A stretch of 7,447 bases of DNA from Chitinophagaceae bacterium (GCA_025455205.1 JALOMZ010000080.1:1-7447); one strand, 5' to 3'; shown: positions 1 to 5,769, counted from the stretch's first letter. The notes: generated by a model not told the origin, from the sequence alone. Made by a program: numbers and translations.

Positions 1-159
1 GCGAGCCGGCAAACAGGTAGTTTTTCCGTCCCAGCGCCACCGGCCGGATCGAGTTCTCGATCAGGTTGTTGTCGATCTCATAGCGACCGTCGTCCAGGTA
101 CCGGACCAGTCGGGGCCATAGGTGAAGGGTGTATGCAATAGCTATTCTTTGGACCGGCG
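1..159 (-). pseudogene. IS66-family transposase (TnpC), C-terminal fragment lacking its N-terminal part
   Basis: Read on the minus strand, this stretch gives RIAIAYTLHLWPRLVRYL, then DDGRYEIDNNLIENSIRPVA, then LGRKNYLFAGS. This is the highly conserved end of the IS66 transposase catalytic domain: the DNN..E..IRP block holds the last acidic catalytic residue, and GRKNYLFAGS follows it. The C-terminus runs off the left edge. Upstream (above about 159) the frame stays open but no longer resembles IS66, and there is no room for the remaining several hundred N-terminal residues before the lipoprotein gene. The copy is therefore truncated inside the window and cannot encode an active enzyme. The family call is firm. 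The exact break point is an estimate, because the residues just before RIAIAYTL are poorly conserved in the family. No terminal inverted repeat was recognised at the break. Confidence 0.88.
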
Positions 160-289
160 AAAATCGGTAACTTGTAAGAGCCCCTTCTGTAAGATGCTTG
201 GAACTGCCTGAATATTTTCCCTGTACAACCTGCCTTTGCGGCTGGTGCGTTCTTTTCAAAACATCCTTTCACCATTCACCCCACCCGCC

Positions 290-736
290 ATGAAAAAGTT
301 CCTGTTGATTCCCGCCCTGTTCCTGCTTTCCCTGACCGCTTGCGATAAAGAAGCCGAAACACCCCCGGCCACTACAAAAGACAAACTCACCAGCGGCATC
401 TGGAAACTGTTGCAGCAGGGAGAAGATGTAAATAAGAACGACCTCCTGGAGGCCGTCGAACTATTGCCGCTGGAGAATTGCGAAAAAGACGACACCTACC
501 AGTTCAAGCCGGATCAAACCCTGGTGATCAGCAACAACGCCCTCAAATGTGATGATTCCGACCCGGCAACAGAAACACTCAACTGGGCGCTCACTGCCAA
601 CGACTCCGAGCTGATCCTGAGCCAGCCGGGCTTCCCCCTTTCCTTCAACTTCAGGATCCTGGAGCTCACCGGCACCACACTCCGTCTTTCCTTCACAGAC
701 GGTACCGACAAAGCCATCATTGTGTATGGCCGCTGA
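290..736 (+). CDS. Lipocalin-like lipoprotein, exported
   Basis: A 148-residue protein. Residues 1-18 form a lipoprotein signal peptide (KK, hydrophobic FLLIPALFLLS, lipobox LTAC), so Cys18 should be lipidated. The following DKEAE is acidic with a lysine, resembling the export signal that sends Bacteroidota lipoproteins to the cell surface; surface location is inference. The mature part begins LTSGIWKL and continues with strand-like segments (DDTYQFKPDQTLVI, LNWALTANDSELIL, FRILELTGTTLRLSF). This is the layout of short lipocalin-like proteins common in Bacteroidota. Cys64 and Cys87 could form a disulphide. Ligand and function are unknown. The ATG at 290 is preferred over an in-frame upstream start at 236, because the signal peptide begins there and the extra 18 residues look non-coding. 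The next gene starts 101 bp downstream on the same strand, so co-transcription is possible. Confidence 0.85.
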   Translation: MKKFLLIPALFLLSLTACDKEAETPPATTKDKLTSGIWKLLQQGEDVNKNDLLEAVELLPLENCEKDDTYQFKPDQTLVISNNALKCDDSDPATETLNWALTANDSELILSQPGFPLSFNFRILELTGTTLRLSFTDGTDKAIIVYGR

Positions 737-837
737 GCAATTGTTGTTGTGGCAGCTGCACTTTAACGATTCCTGATGCCCGGCAGATACAACATGCCGC
801 CGGACGGTACGTTCTTGCTGGCGAATACCATACCGGC

Positions 838-1389
838 ATGAACCGTATCCTCCCCTGCCTGCTGCTGCCCCTGCTCCATATTTATACCCTGTCGGCACAA
901 CCATATATCACCGCTGCCGGTATCAGGCTGGCTATGGAACCCGGCATTACGGTGCAACAGCGCCTGGCTGGCCGCTTCACCGTGGAAGCCATGGTGCAAA
1001 CACAGGTACTCTATGGCCGGCACAGCATGGCCCTGCAGTTGCAGCGCCACCATAAGCTGGTACACCGCGGCCTGAATGGGTATATCGGGGCTGGACCGCA
1101 GCTGAGCAGCTACCGGCGCGGCTTATGGTCGAAAGAAGCGGGGAACCGCTTCACGGTGGCCGGTCTGGCCCTTACCGGTGGCGTGGAACTGGCAATCAAC
1201 CGCCTGCTGCTGTCGGCAGACTATAAGCCGGTGGTGTATCTGGGCGGCCCGGTGCCATTCGACGCCGGCCTGGGCCTGTCTGTCCGGTATATCCTGCTGC
1301 AGGAACCGAAGCCCAAAGACCGCCGGCGAACGAAAGGAGCATGGCCCTGGCAGCAAAATGCCGGGCACAAGGGTGCCCGGCGCCGGTGA
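838..1389 (+). CDS. Small predicted outer-membrane beta-barrel protein, exported
   Basis: A 183-residue protein with an N-terminal signal peptide (MNRILPCLLLPLLHIYTLSA, probable cleavage before Gln21). The mature part alternates short amphipathic strands and glycine turns: YITAAGIRLAMEPGITVQQ, RFTVEAMVQTQVLYG, LNGYIGAGPQLSSYRR, FTVAGLALTGGVELAI, RLLLSADYKPVVYL and FDAGLGLSVRYIL. This pattern fits a small 8-strand-type outer-membrane barrel of the kind annotated as hypothetical in many Chitinophagaceae. No enzyme motif is visible. The last 26 or so residues after YILLQ are very basic and not strand-like (KPKDRRRTKG, ending GARRR), which is odd because barrels normally end on a strand with a terminal aromatic residue. 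The last codons overlap a perfect hairpin at 1360-1381. The role is unknown, and membrane location is inferred from the strand pattern. Confidence 0.72.
   Translation: MNRILPCLLLPLLHIYTLSAQPYITAAGIRLAMEPGITVQQRLAGRFTVEAMVQTQVLYGRHSMALQLQRHHKLVHRGLNGYIGAGPQLSSYRRGLWSKEAGNRFTVAGLALTGGVELAINRLLLSADYKPVVYLGGPVPFDAGLGLSVRYILLQEPKPKDRRRTKGAWPWQQNAGHKGARRR
1360..1381 (+). terminator. Perfect 9-bp hairpin at the 3' end of the barrel gene, possible terminator
   Basis: GCCGGGCAC (1360-1368) and GTGCCCGGC (1373-1381) pair perfectly around an AAGG loop. The structure sits in the final codons, ending six bases before the stop codon. The downstream sequence (gccggtgactcttatcac) lacks a clean T run, so it is not a classical intrinsic terminator. 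It may instead stabilise the 3' end or act as an attenuating structure. The hairpin is certain as sequence; its function is inferred. Confidence 0.35.
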
Positions 1390-1556
1390 CTCTTATCACG
1401 GAAGGGCATCATGAATAACACCCATTCACCTGATGGATGTCATAGGGCCCACCACCACAGCCAATAATTTTACAGTCAGCAAATGCAGGCACCGCGCTGC
1501 CGCCCTGCCGGGCACGGAGCAGATCCTGCCACTTTCTGCCACTATAAAATTTTACC

Positions 1557-2153
1557 ATGTTAGAGCTTTTTGAACAACTACGCGCCTTCATAGCCCAACC
1601 CTGGCCATGGTGGGTGGCCGGACCCGTCATCTCCGTGGTCATGTTCCTCCTCCTGTACTTCGGACATGAATTCGGCATCTCCGAAAACTTCCGCATCATG
1701 TGTGCCGCCGACGGTGCCGATGAGCTGAATGACTTCTTCAAGATCAACTGGAAAGACAGCCAGTGGAACCTGCTGGTGGCCCTGGGCGCCGTTTTTGCGG
1801 GGTATATGGCTTCCCATTATTTCCTGGGACCCGATGGCGATGTGGCCCATATCTCCGATGCCACGGTGGCCAGCCTGCGCGAAATAGGGCTGCCCCTGGA
1901 ACAGGGTAAGGTGCCGGTGGTACCCGACTTTGTGAGCTGGTCGGGCCTTTTCACCCTTAAGGGCTTCCTGACCATTGCCGGCGGCGGCTTCCTGGTAGGC
2001 TTTGGCGCCCGCTACGCCGGTGGCTGCACATCGGGCCATGCCATCAGCGGCCTGAGTGCCCTGCAACTCCCTTCGCTGATTGCCGTCATAGGCTTTTTCA
2101 TTGGCGGCCTGTTTGTCACCTACATAGTGCTGCCCTGGCTGCTTGCCCTATAA
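1557..2153 (+). CDS. YeeE/YedE-family membrane transporter, first half (PmpA-like)
   Basis: A 198-residue integral membrane protein with hydrophobic segments near residues 18-36, 70-90, 133-153 and 172-196. The signature is [18 protein letters not shown] (residues 148-165), the glycine-rich cysteine motif of the YeeE/YedE (DUF395) family. Studied YeeE proteins import thiosulphate through a pore lined by conserved cysteines. Here Cys157 is the motif cysteine and Cys49 lies in a loop (FRIMCA). At about 200 residues it is half of a fused YeeE; the missing half is the next gene, 22 bp downstream. This two-gene form is often called pmpA/pmpB. The ATG at 1557 follows an AT-rich stretch (actataaaattttacc) typical of Bacteroidota starts. 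The substrate is not readable from the sequence; a sulphur compound is the best inference. No rhodanese, persulphide dioxygenase or sulphur regulator is in the window. Confidence 0.9.
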   Translation: MLELFEQLRAFIAQPWPWWVAGPVISVVMFLLLYFGHEFGISENFRIMCAADGADELNDFFKINWKDSQWNLLVALGAVFAGYMASHYFLGPDGDVAHISDATVASLREIGLPLEQGKVPVVPDFVSWSGLFTLKGFLTIAGGGFLVGFGARYAGGCTSGHAISGLSALQLPSLIAVIGFFIGGLFVTYIVLPWLLAL

Positions 2154-2175
2154 CCACCCATTCAATCTTTTTACT

Positions 2176-2589
2176 ATGAGAATGTCAAGATATATTTTGG
2201 TAGGCATGTTGCTGGGCTTTGCCTTGTACAAGAGCGAAGCTGTATCCTACTTTCGCATTTATGAAATGTTCCGATTCCAGAGTTTTCACATGTATGGCAT
2301 CATTGGCTCTGCCATTGCAGCCGGTGTGATCATTGTGCAGATCATCAAGCGCCGTCATCTCAGGAATACCGCCGGCGAGGAGATTGTGATCAGGGACAAG
2401 GCCCGGAGCATTCCCCGTTACCTTATTGGTGGTATCATCTTTGGCACCGGCTGGGCCCTGGCAGGAGCCTGTCCTGGCCCCATGTTCATTCTGCTGGGCG
2501 CCGGGCATACCGTATTCATTGTGTACCTGCTGGCAGCCATGACCGGCACCTATCTCTATGGAAAGCTGCGGCCCCGCCTGCCGCACTGA
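2176..2589 (+). CDS. YeeE/YedE-family membrane transporter, second half (PmpB-like, DUF6691)
   Basis: A 137-residue membrane protein with hydrophobic segments at about 5-18, 38-57, 82-97 and 103-124. The motif GTGWALAGACPGPMFILLGAG (residues 90-110) with Cys99 is the second cysteine signature of the YeeE/YedE fold. It is the partner of the preceding gene, and the two should form one transporter in the inner membrane. The start at 2176 (MRMSRYILVG) gives a sensible N-terminal helix; an upstream in-frame start at 2143 would overlap the previous gene and add residues with no family resemblance. A second ATG at 2182 is also possible. The stop lies 15 bp from the convergent end of the epimerase gene, with no obvious terminator between them. 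Confidence 0.88.
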   Translation: MRMSRYILVGMLLGFALYKSEAVSYFRIYEMFRFQSFHMYGIIGSAIAAGVIIVQIIKRRHLRNTAGEEIVIRDKARSIPRYLIGGIIFGTGWALAGACPGPMFILLGAGHTVFIVYLLAAMTGTYLYGKLRPRLPH

Positions 2590-2604
2590 GAAGTTGCGTA
2601 CCGA

Positions 2605-3657
2605 CTATCGGGAACCCCAGCCGGACAGGCGCCTGATACCGGCTGCAAAGGCCCACAAACCTGCAGCGGCGGCGGCCCATAGCAACAGCAACAGCAGCAG
2701 CCCCGAGCGGTTGCGCTCTTCCACGGCCCTCATCACATAGTGGCGTTCCATGGGCACCCGCCAGCGGCGGTAGTAGCGCCAGTAAGTGGAATCGCCGGTA
2801 GCGGAAAACATTTTTTGCATTTGTGCCGTCAGGATCTTTTTGTATTTTTTATCGGCCGGCTTGCCATACTTATCGTAATAGATATTGCCATCCCCCGCAT
2901 CATAAGCGGGCAGGGCATGCCGCAGGGCCGCTTCGCCCAGGCGGAAATACCGGCCCGCCAGGCTGTCGTGCCGAACAGAATCGTAGTAATGGAGGCCCAT
3001 CAGGGCAAAAATGTGTCCGTCGAGGATGCGCGGGGTGTGGCCACCTGCATCTGCTATCTCTTCGTACCACCAGCCGGTGGGTTCCTGGAAGGTGAAGCCC
3101 CCGGCAGCCACCGGCACAGCAAAGCCCTGCAGCAGCTGGGATGCATCGTGCAACAGCGAAGAATCGCCGGTGAGGGAAAATGCCTTCAGCATCACCTCCA
3201 TGGCCAGGCCCGAGGTCATGCCACTGGTGAAAGGCGCCTGCACCGAATCGTACCAGGGTTGCCGCCAATGGAATTCATACAGGGCATAATCCCGGCGGCG
3301 GCTCAGGTGCCCCTGCAGCCAACGCACACAATGCATGAAACGGTTGCGGGCAGGGGCTTGCGGATCGGCCTGCAGGCTGTCGAAATAGGACAGTGCATAG
3401 TTACAAACGATGGTGGCATTGTACTGGTAGCCCGGCGTAATGCCGTTCTGGGTGGGATAATAGGTGAAGGGAATGCCGAGGCTGTCGGTTTGGTCGGCTG
3501 CAAAATCGGGAATGGAGTCGCCACGCACCGCATACAAACTGCGGCGCACGTATTCCTCCCAGGCATCGCCATGACGGCGGCCCAGTTCGGCGCTGATGAA
3601 GGCAGACAGGATGAAGATTAATGCCAGCCGCCACCGGGAAGACAGTCGAATGGCCAT
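2605..3657 (-). CDS. D-glucuronyl C5-epimerase C-terminal domain protein, membrane-anchored
   Basis: A 350-residue protein. The central region matches the C-terminal domain of D-glucuronyl C5-epimerases, which form an alpha/alpha barrel and invert C5 of uronic acids within a polysaccharide. Visible family motifs in order are TSGMTSGLAMEVMLKAF (144-160), SLTGDSSLLHDA (161-172), GWWYEE (195-200), ILDGHIFALMGLHYYD (211-226) and GDGNIYYDKYG (255-265). The many tyrosines in these blocks fit the known use of tyrosine in catalysis. A hydrophobic N-terminal segment (11-24) and a second at 320-340 (leucine then alanine run) suggest one or two membrane anchors, an uncommon feature. It lacks the N-terminal beta domain of animal heparan epimerase. 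The ATG at 3657 is chosen; the frame also allows a TTG at 3666. It converges on the transporter operon. No glycan polymerase or sulphotransferase is nearby, so the substrate is unknown. Confidence 0.85.
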   Translation of the reverse strand: MAIRLSSRWRLALIFILSAFISAELGRRHGDAWEEYVRRSLYAVRGDSIPDFAADQTDSLGIPFTYYPTQNGITPGYQYNATIVCNYALSYFDSLQADPQAPARNRFMHCVRWLQGHLSRRRDYALYEFHWRQPWYDSVQAPFTSGMTSGLAMEVMLKAFSLTGDSSLLHDASQLLQGFAVPVAAGGFTFQEPTGWWYEEIADAGGHTPRILDGHIFALMGLHYYDSVRHDSLAGRYFRLGEAALRHALPAYDAGDGNIYYDKYGKPADKKYKKILTAQMQKMFSATGDSTYWRYYRRWRVPMERHYVMRAVEERNRSGLLLLLLLWAAAAAGLWAFAAGIRRLSGWGSR

Positions 3658-3713
3658 GTATGGCAATAGTAAGGCAGAAAATGCAAACCGCCACCCGTAC
3701 TGCTGCCAAAGAC

Positions 3714-3739
3714 AAAGGCGAACCTTGCAGTTCGCCTTT
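3714..3739. terminator. Perfect 10-bp hairpin, terminator-like on either strand
   Basis: AAAGGCGAAC (3714-3723) and GTTCGCCTTT (3730-3739) pair perfectly around a six-base loop CTTGCA. Reading plus, it is followed by ATCCTTTCTC; reading minus, by GTCTTTGG. Both tails are only moderately T-rich, though the stem itself ends in TTT in both directions. On the minus strand it lies 57 bp upstream of the epimerase ATG and downstream of repeat unit A, so it could end a transcript coming from 3740-4050. Terminator function is inferred. Confidence 0.5.
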
Positions 3740-3858
3740 ATCCTTTCTCAAGAAATGCGGCATTCTCATCACTATCAGCAGAGATTGCCTCTCCGATCCG
3801 ATCAAAAACATCGCTCAGGCTTGCCGGCGCGTTTTGTGTTGTTCACCATGTTTCCGGT

Positions 3859-3910
3859 CCGCCAGATTGGCCACCACTTGCAGCGGCTATTTCTGCTTCC
3901 CGAAGCCAAC
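3859..3910. repeat. Diverged 52-bp repeat, unit A
   Basis: The core TTGCAGCGGCTAT at 3878-3890, followed by TTCTGCTTCC, matches unit C in 21 of 23 positions. The flanks (GCCAGATTGGCCACCAC before, CGAAGCCAAC after) align with units B and C at the same offsets without gaps. Read on the minus strand, one frame gives EAEIAAASGGQSGGP. There is no in-frame ATG, GTG or TTG between the upstream stop and this motif, so a peptide gene is not directly supported. Confidence 0.6.
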
Positions 3911-4054
3911 GGGCCCGAGTCGGATCATCTGAGAGCTAAACTACCGGCCGCAGGTATCTCAGAAAATGATGCCCCTTACCATTTCTCTGAAAGAAATCCC
4001 TTATATTTTAAACCGTTCCCTGCGCGTATTGTGGCATGCCTGCCCCTGGAGCAC

Positions 4055-4093
4055 AAAAAAAACGAAGGCGGAATTGTCAAACTCCCGCCTTCG
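4055..4093 (-). terminator. Strong intrinsic terminator facing the minus strand
   Basis: On the minus strand, CGAAGGCGG (4093-4085) pairs with CCGCCTTCG (4071-4063) as a perfect 9-bp GC-rich stem around a 13-base loop. It is followed directly by eight T residues (4062-4055). This is a textbook intrinsic terminator. No annotated minus-strand gene lies upstream of it before the plus-strand hydrolase at 4433, so it points to a short unannotated minus-strand transcript running through repeat units C and B. Confidence 0.75.
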
Positions 4094-4099
4094 CCGTTC

Positions 4100-4151
4100 C
4101 CAACAGTTTCGCCGCCTTTTGAAGCAGTTATATCTGCCGGTTGCTCAATAC
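4100..4151. repeat. Diverged 52-bp repeat, unit B
   Basis: The core TTGAAGCAGTTATATCTGCC starts at 4119 and matches unit C in 17 of 23 positions, with alignable flanks (CAGTTTCGCCGCCTT before, CTCAATACC after). On the minus strand it reads QPADITASKGGETVG. It lies seven bases upstream, in minus-strand terms, of the terminator at 4093-4055. The minus strand just before the core can also form a GTTGC/GCAAC hairpin. Confidence 0.55.
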
Positions 4152-4200
4152 CTGCAACACCGTCGTGGTTGGCCCACAATTTCTCTTCTGCCTCTTCGGA

Positions 4201-4252
4201 CCCGCAGTGTCACCGCCTTTTGCAGCGGCTATATCTGCTGCCCTATCCAACC
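4201..4252. repeat. Diverged 52-bp repeat, unit C
   Basis: The core TTGCAGCGGCTATATCTGCT starts at 4220, exactly 101 bp after the equivalent base of unit B. It is the unit closest to a consensus of the three. On the minus strand it reads RAADIAAAKGGDTAGP. CCGC and GCGG within the minus-strand core can pair as a small hairpin, and the pairing is kept with G-U wobbles in units A and B. Confidence 0.6.
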
Positions 4253-4432
4253 GACCTGCATTGCATCGATCTGTTGTAAAAGTACACGCTGCGGCTGCTG
4301 CAAAACAGTGATCCGGGTTACCGAAAAAGACGAAAAAAAATGGTATATTCTACAGCTATGCATTACGGTTCACGGGATGACAATTATCACCCGGGATTCG
4401 GCCAATATGCAGTAACTTGAAGCAGCTAACTG

Positions 4433-5083
4433 ATGCCTATGCATCCCCAGGAAGTACATATCAGAACCGGAAGCGTGATGCTGAACGGGTCGTTGTGCGT
4501 GTTTCCAGAAATGCATGGTGTAGTGGTTTTCGCGCATGGCAGCGGCAGCAGCCGGCACAGTCCCCGCAACAAGATGGTGGCTTCGTACATGCAGCATGAG
4601 GGCTTTGGCACCCTGCTGTTTGACCTGCTCACCCCGGAAGATGATGCCAGTGCCCTCAACCGGTTTAACATTGACCTGCTCACCCAGCGGCTGATTGGCG
4701 CCACTCGTTGGCTGCACCATCAGCCGGGCCTTGGAGGAGTGCCGGTAGCCTATTTTGGTGCCAGCACCGGTGCTGCGGCTGCATTGTGCGCTGCAGCCCT
4801 GATGCCACAAACCGCGGCGGTGGTAAGCCGCGGCGGCCGTCCCGACCTGGCCATGCAGTCGCTGCCCGATGTGCAGGCACCTACCCTGCTCATTGTGGGC
4901 AGCGAAGACCAGGAGGTGCTGCAACTGAATGAAGCAGCACTGGACGCGCTCACCTGCACCAAAGAACTGGCCATTGTGGAAGGCGCCACCCACCTGTTTG
5001 AGGAACCCGGTGCCATGCAGCAGGTTTGCCGGCTGGCAGCCCATTGGTTCCAGACCCATGCCGCATTGGCCGAAAACGCATAA
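4433..5083 (+). CDS. Alpha/beta hydrolase, dienelactone-hydrolase type
   Basis: A 216-residue cytoplasmic enzyme with a complete alpha/beta-hydrolase layout. VVVFAHGSGSSRHSPRN (30-46) is the strand and oxyanion-hole loop. YFGASTGAAAAL (107-118) is the nucleophile elbow with Ser111. LLIVGSEDQEV (152-162) carries Asp159, and VEGATHLFEEPG (182-193) carries His187. Ser111, Asp159 and His187 make the expected catalytic triad. SRGGRPDLA (132-140) is typical of the subgroup found beside or fused to COG1926 phosphoribosyltransferases. No signal peptide is present. The natural substrate is not known for this subgroup, so esterase or thioesterase-type hydrolysis is all that can be said. The next gene follows after 14 bp, suggesting an operon. 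The ATG at 4433 is used; an ATG two codons later (4439) is equally possible. Confidence 0.88.
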   Translation: MPMHPQEVHIRTGSVMLNGSLCVFPEMHGVVVFAHGSGSSRHSPRNKMVASYMQHEGFGTLLFDLLTPEDDASALNRFNIDLLTQRLIGATRWLHHQPGLGGVPVAYFGASTGAAAALCAAALMPQTAAVVSRGGRPDLAMQSLPDVQAPTLLIVGSEDQEVLQLNEAALDALTCTKELAIVEGATHLFEEPGAMQQVCRLAAHWFQTHAALAENA

Positions 5084-5097
5084 AACGGCTCCACCAT

Positions 5098-5718
5098 ATG
5101 TTCAGCAACCGCATAGCCGCCGGCAGGCAGCTTGCACAAGAACTGCAGGAATATGCCGGCACCAACGCCATTGTGCTGGGCATTCCGCGCGGCGGGGTAC
5201 CCATAGCATATACTGTGGCAGCAGCGCTGCACCTTCCCTTCGATATTGTGCTCACCAAGAAGATCGGCCACCCTATGAACCGGGAATATGCCATTGGCGC
5301 GGTGGGCCTGGAAGACAGTTATATCATACCCCACGATGATGTGTCGGATGCGTATATACAGGAAGCCACCGAAAAGGTACGCGCCCGCCTGCGTGAAATG
5401 CAGCAGGCTTACAAGGGGCAATCCTCCATGGCCAGTATTGCGGGCAAGGTAGTGCTGCTGATTGATGACGGTATTGCCACCGGCAATACGCTGCTGGTAA
5501 CGGTACGCATGCTGCGCAAAAGCCATCCGGCCAAAATTGTGGTGGCTACCCCTGTGTCTTCCCGGCAGGCCTGCGACAAACTGAGCCAGGAAGCCGATGC
5601 CTGCATCTGCCTGCATATACCACCCATGTTCACCGGCGTAGGCGCCTATTATGAAGATTTCAGCGAGGTAACCGACGCCGAAGTAGAGCGGTACATGCAG
5701 CTGGCCGGCGCTGTCTGA
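5098..5718 (+). CDS. Phosphoribosyltransferase (COG1926 type)
   Basis: A 206-residue protein of the type I phosphoribosyltransferase fold. The PRPP-binding loop VVLLIDDGIATGNT (118-131) is intact, with its two acidic residues and the ATGNT turn. Upstream are the family blocks LGIPRGGVPIA (27-37) and KKIGHPMNREYAIGAVG (54-70), which mark the COG1926 group of predicted phosphoribosyltransferases rather than a standard purine or pyrimidine salvage enzyme. The base or acceptor is unknown. The ATG at 5098 is preferred because the 24 in-frame codons upstream overlap the hydrolase gene and show no family similarity. Its placement after a dienelactone-type hydrolase mirrors proteins in which the two domains are fused, which suggests a shared but undefined role. 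Confidence 0.88.
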   Translation: MFSNRIAAGRQLAQELQEYAGTNAIVLGIPRGGVPIAYTVAAALHLPFDIVLTKKIGHPMNREYAIGAVGLEDSYIIPHDDVSDAYIQEATEKVRARLREMQQAYKGQSSMASIAGKVVLLIDDGIATGNTLLVTVRMLRKSHPAKIVVATPVSSRQACDKLSQEADACICLHIPPMFTGVGAYYEDFSEVTDAEVERYMQLAGAV

Positions 5719-5761
5719 TCCCGCGCCGCAGGCAGCTGCCCCTCGCTTGCCCATCCCGGAA

Positions 5762-5769
5762 TATATTTG
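5762..5769 (+). promoter_or_regulatory. Bacteroidota -7 promoter box upstream of the phospholipase D gene
   Basis: TATATTTG matches the Bacteroidota -7 consensus TAnnTTTG exactly and lies seven bases before the ATG at 5777. If used, transcription would start almost at the start codon, giving a leaderless or nearly leaderless message. No good TTTG or TTG lies at the usual 17-23 bp spacing upstream; the nearest TTG (5747) is only 12 bp away. The match could be chance. Confidence 0.35.

Larger units (their letters stand above)
3658..4432. other. Gap of 775 bp without a convincing gene; contains repeats and hairpins
   Basis: This stretch separates the divergently oriented epimerase (minus) and hydrolase (plus) genes. 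Open frames exist on both strands (for example 3596-4279 and 3966-4415 plus, 3976-4179 minus), but none has a recognisable domain or signal peptide, and the plus-strand ones overlap the epimerase start region or the hairpins. What it holds is a perfect 10-bp hairpin (3714-3739), a minus-strand intrinsic terminator (4055-4093) and three related 52-bp units (3859, 4100 and 4201). Promoters for both flanking genes should also lie here. The only near match to the Bacteroidota -7 box for the epimerase is TACTATTG on the minus strand (3671-3664), six bases before its ATG. Confidence 0.7.

Noticed and set aside
148..174. TTTG (148-151) and TAACTTG (168-174) as a promoter for the lipoprotein gene
   Set aside because: The -7 part lacks one T of the consensus, the spacing is 16 bp, and it lies more than 110 bp from the gene.
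78..275. Minus-strand 65-codon open frame over the IS66 fragment
   Set aside because: It is in a different frame from the transposase sequence and merely shifts out of it.
2740..3621. Long plus-strand open frame of 293 codons opposite the epimerase gene
   Set aside because: It is antisense to a gene with clear family motifs; its translation shows no domain and arises from GC-rich codon bias.
3859..4252. CRISPR array
   Set aside because: The three units are diverged, irregularly spaced (241 and 101 bp) and have no adjacent cas gene.
4290..4312. Possible fourth, inverted repeat unit (ggctgctgcaaaacagtga)
   Set aside because: It shares only GCTGCAAAA and GTGA with the minus-strand core and does not align over the flanks.
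3596..4415. Plus-strand open frames (227 and 149 codons) through the repeat region
   Set aside because: They overlap the epimerase start and both hairpins and show no signal peptide or domain. The repeated LQRLYLLP-like motif falls in different frames, so it reflects the DNA repeats.
5731..5740. Perfect palindrome GGCAGCTGCC after the phosphoribosyltransferase gene
   Set aside because: A 10-bp palindrome with no loop or T tract in GC-rich sequence; no evidence for an operator.
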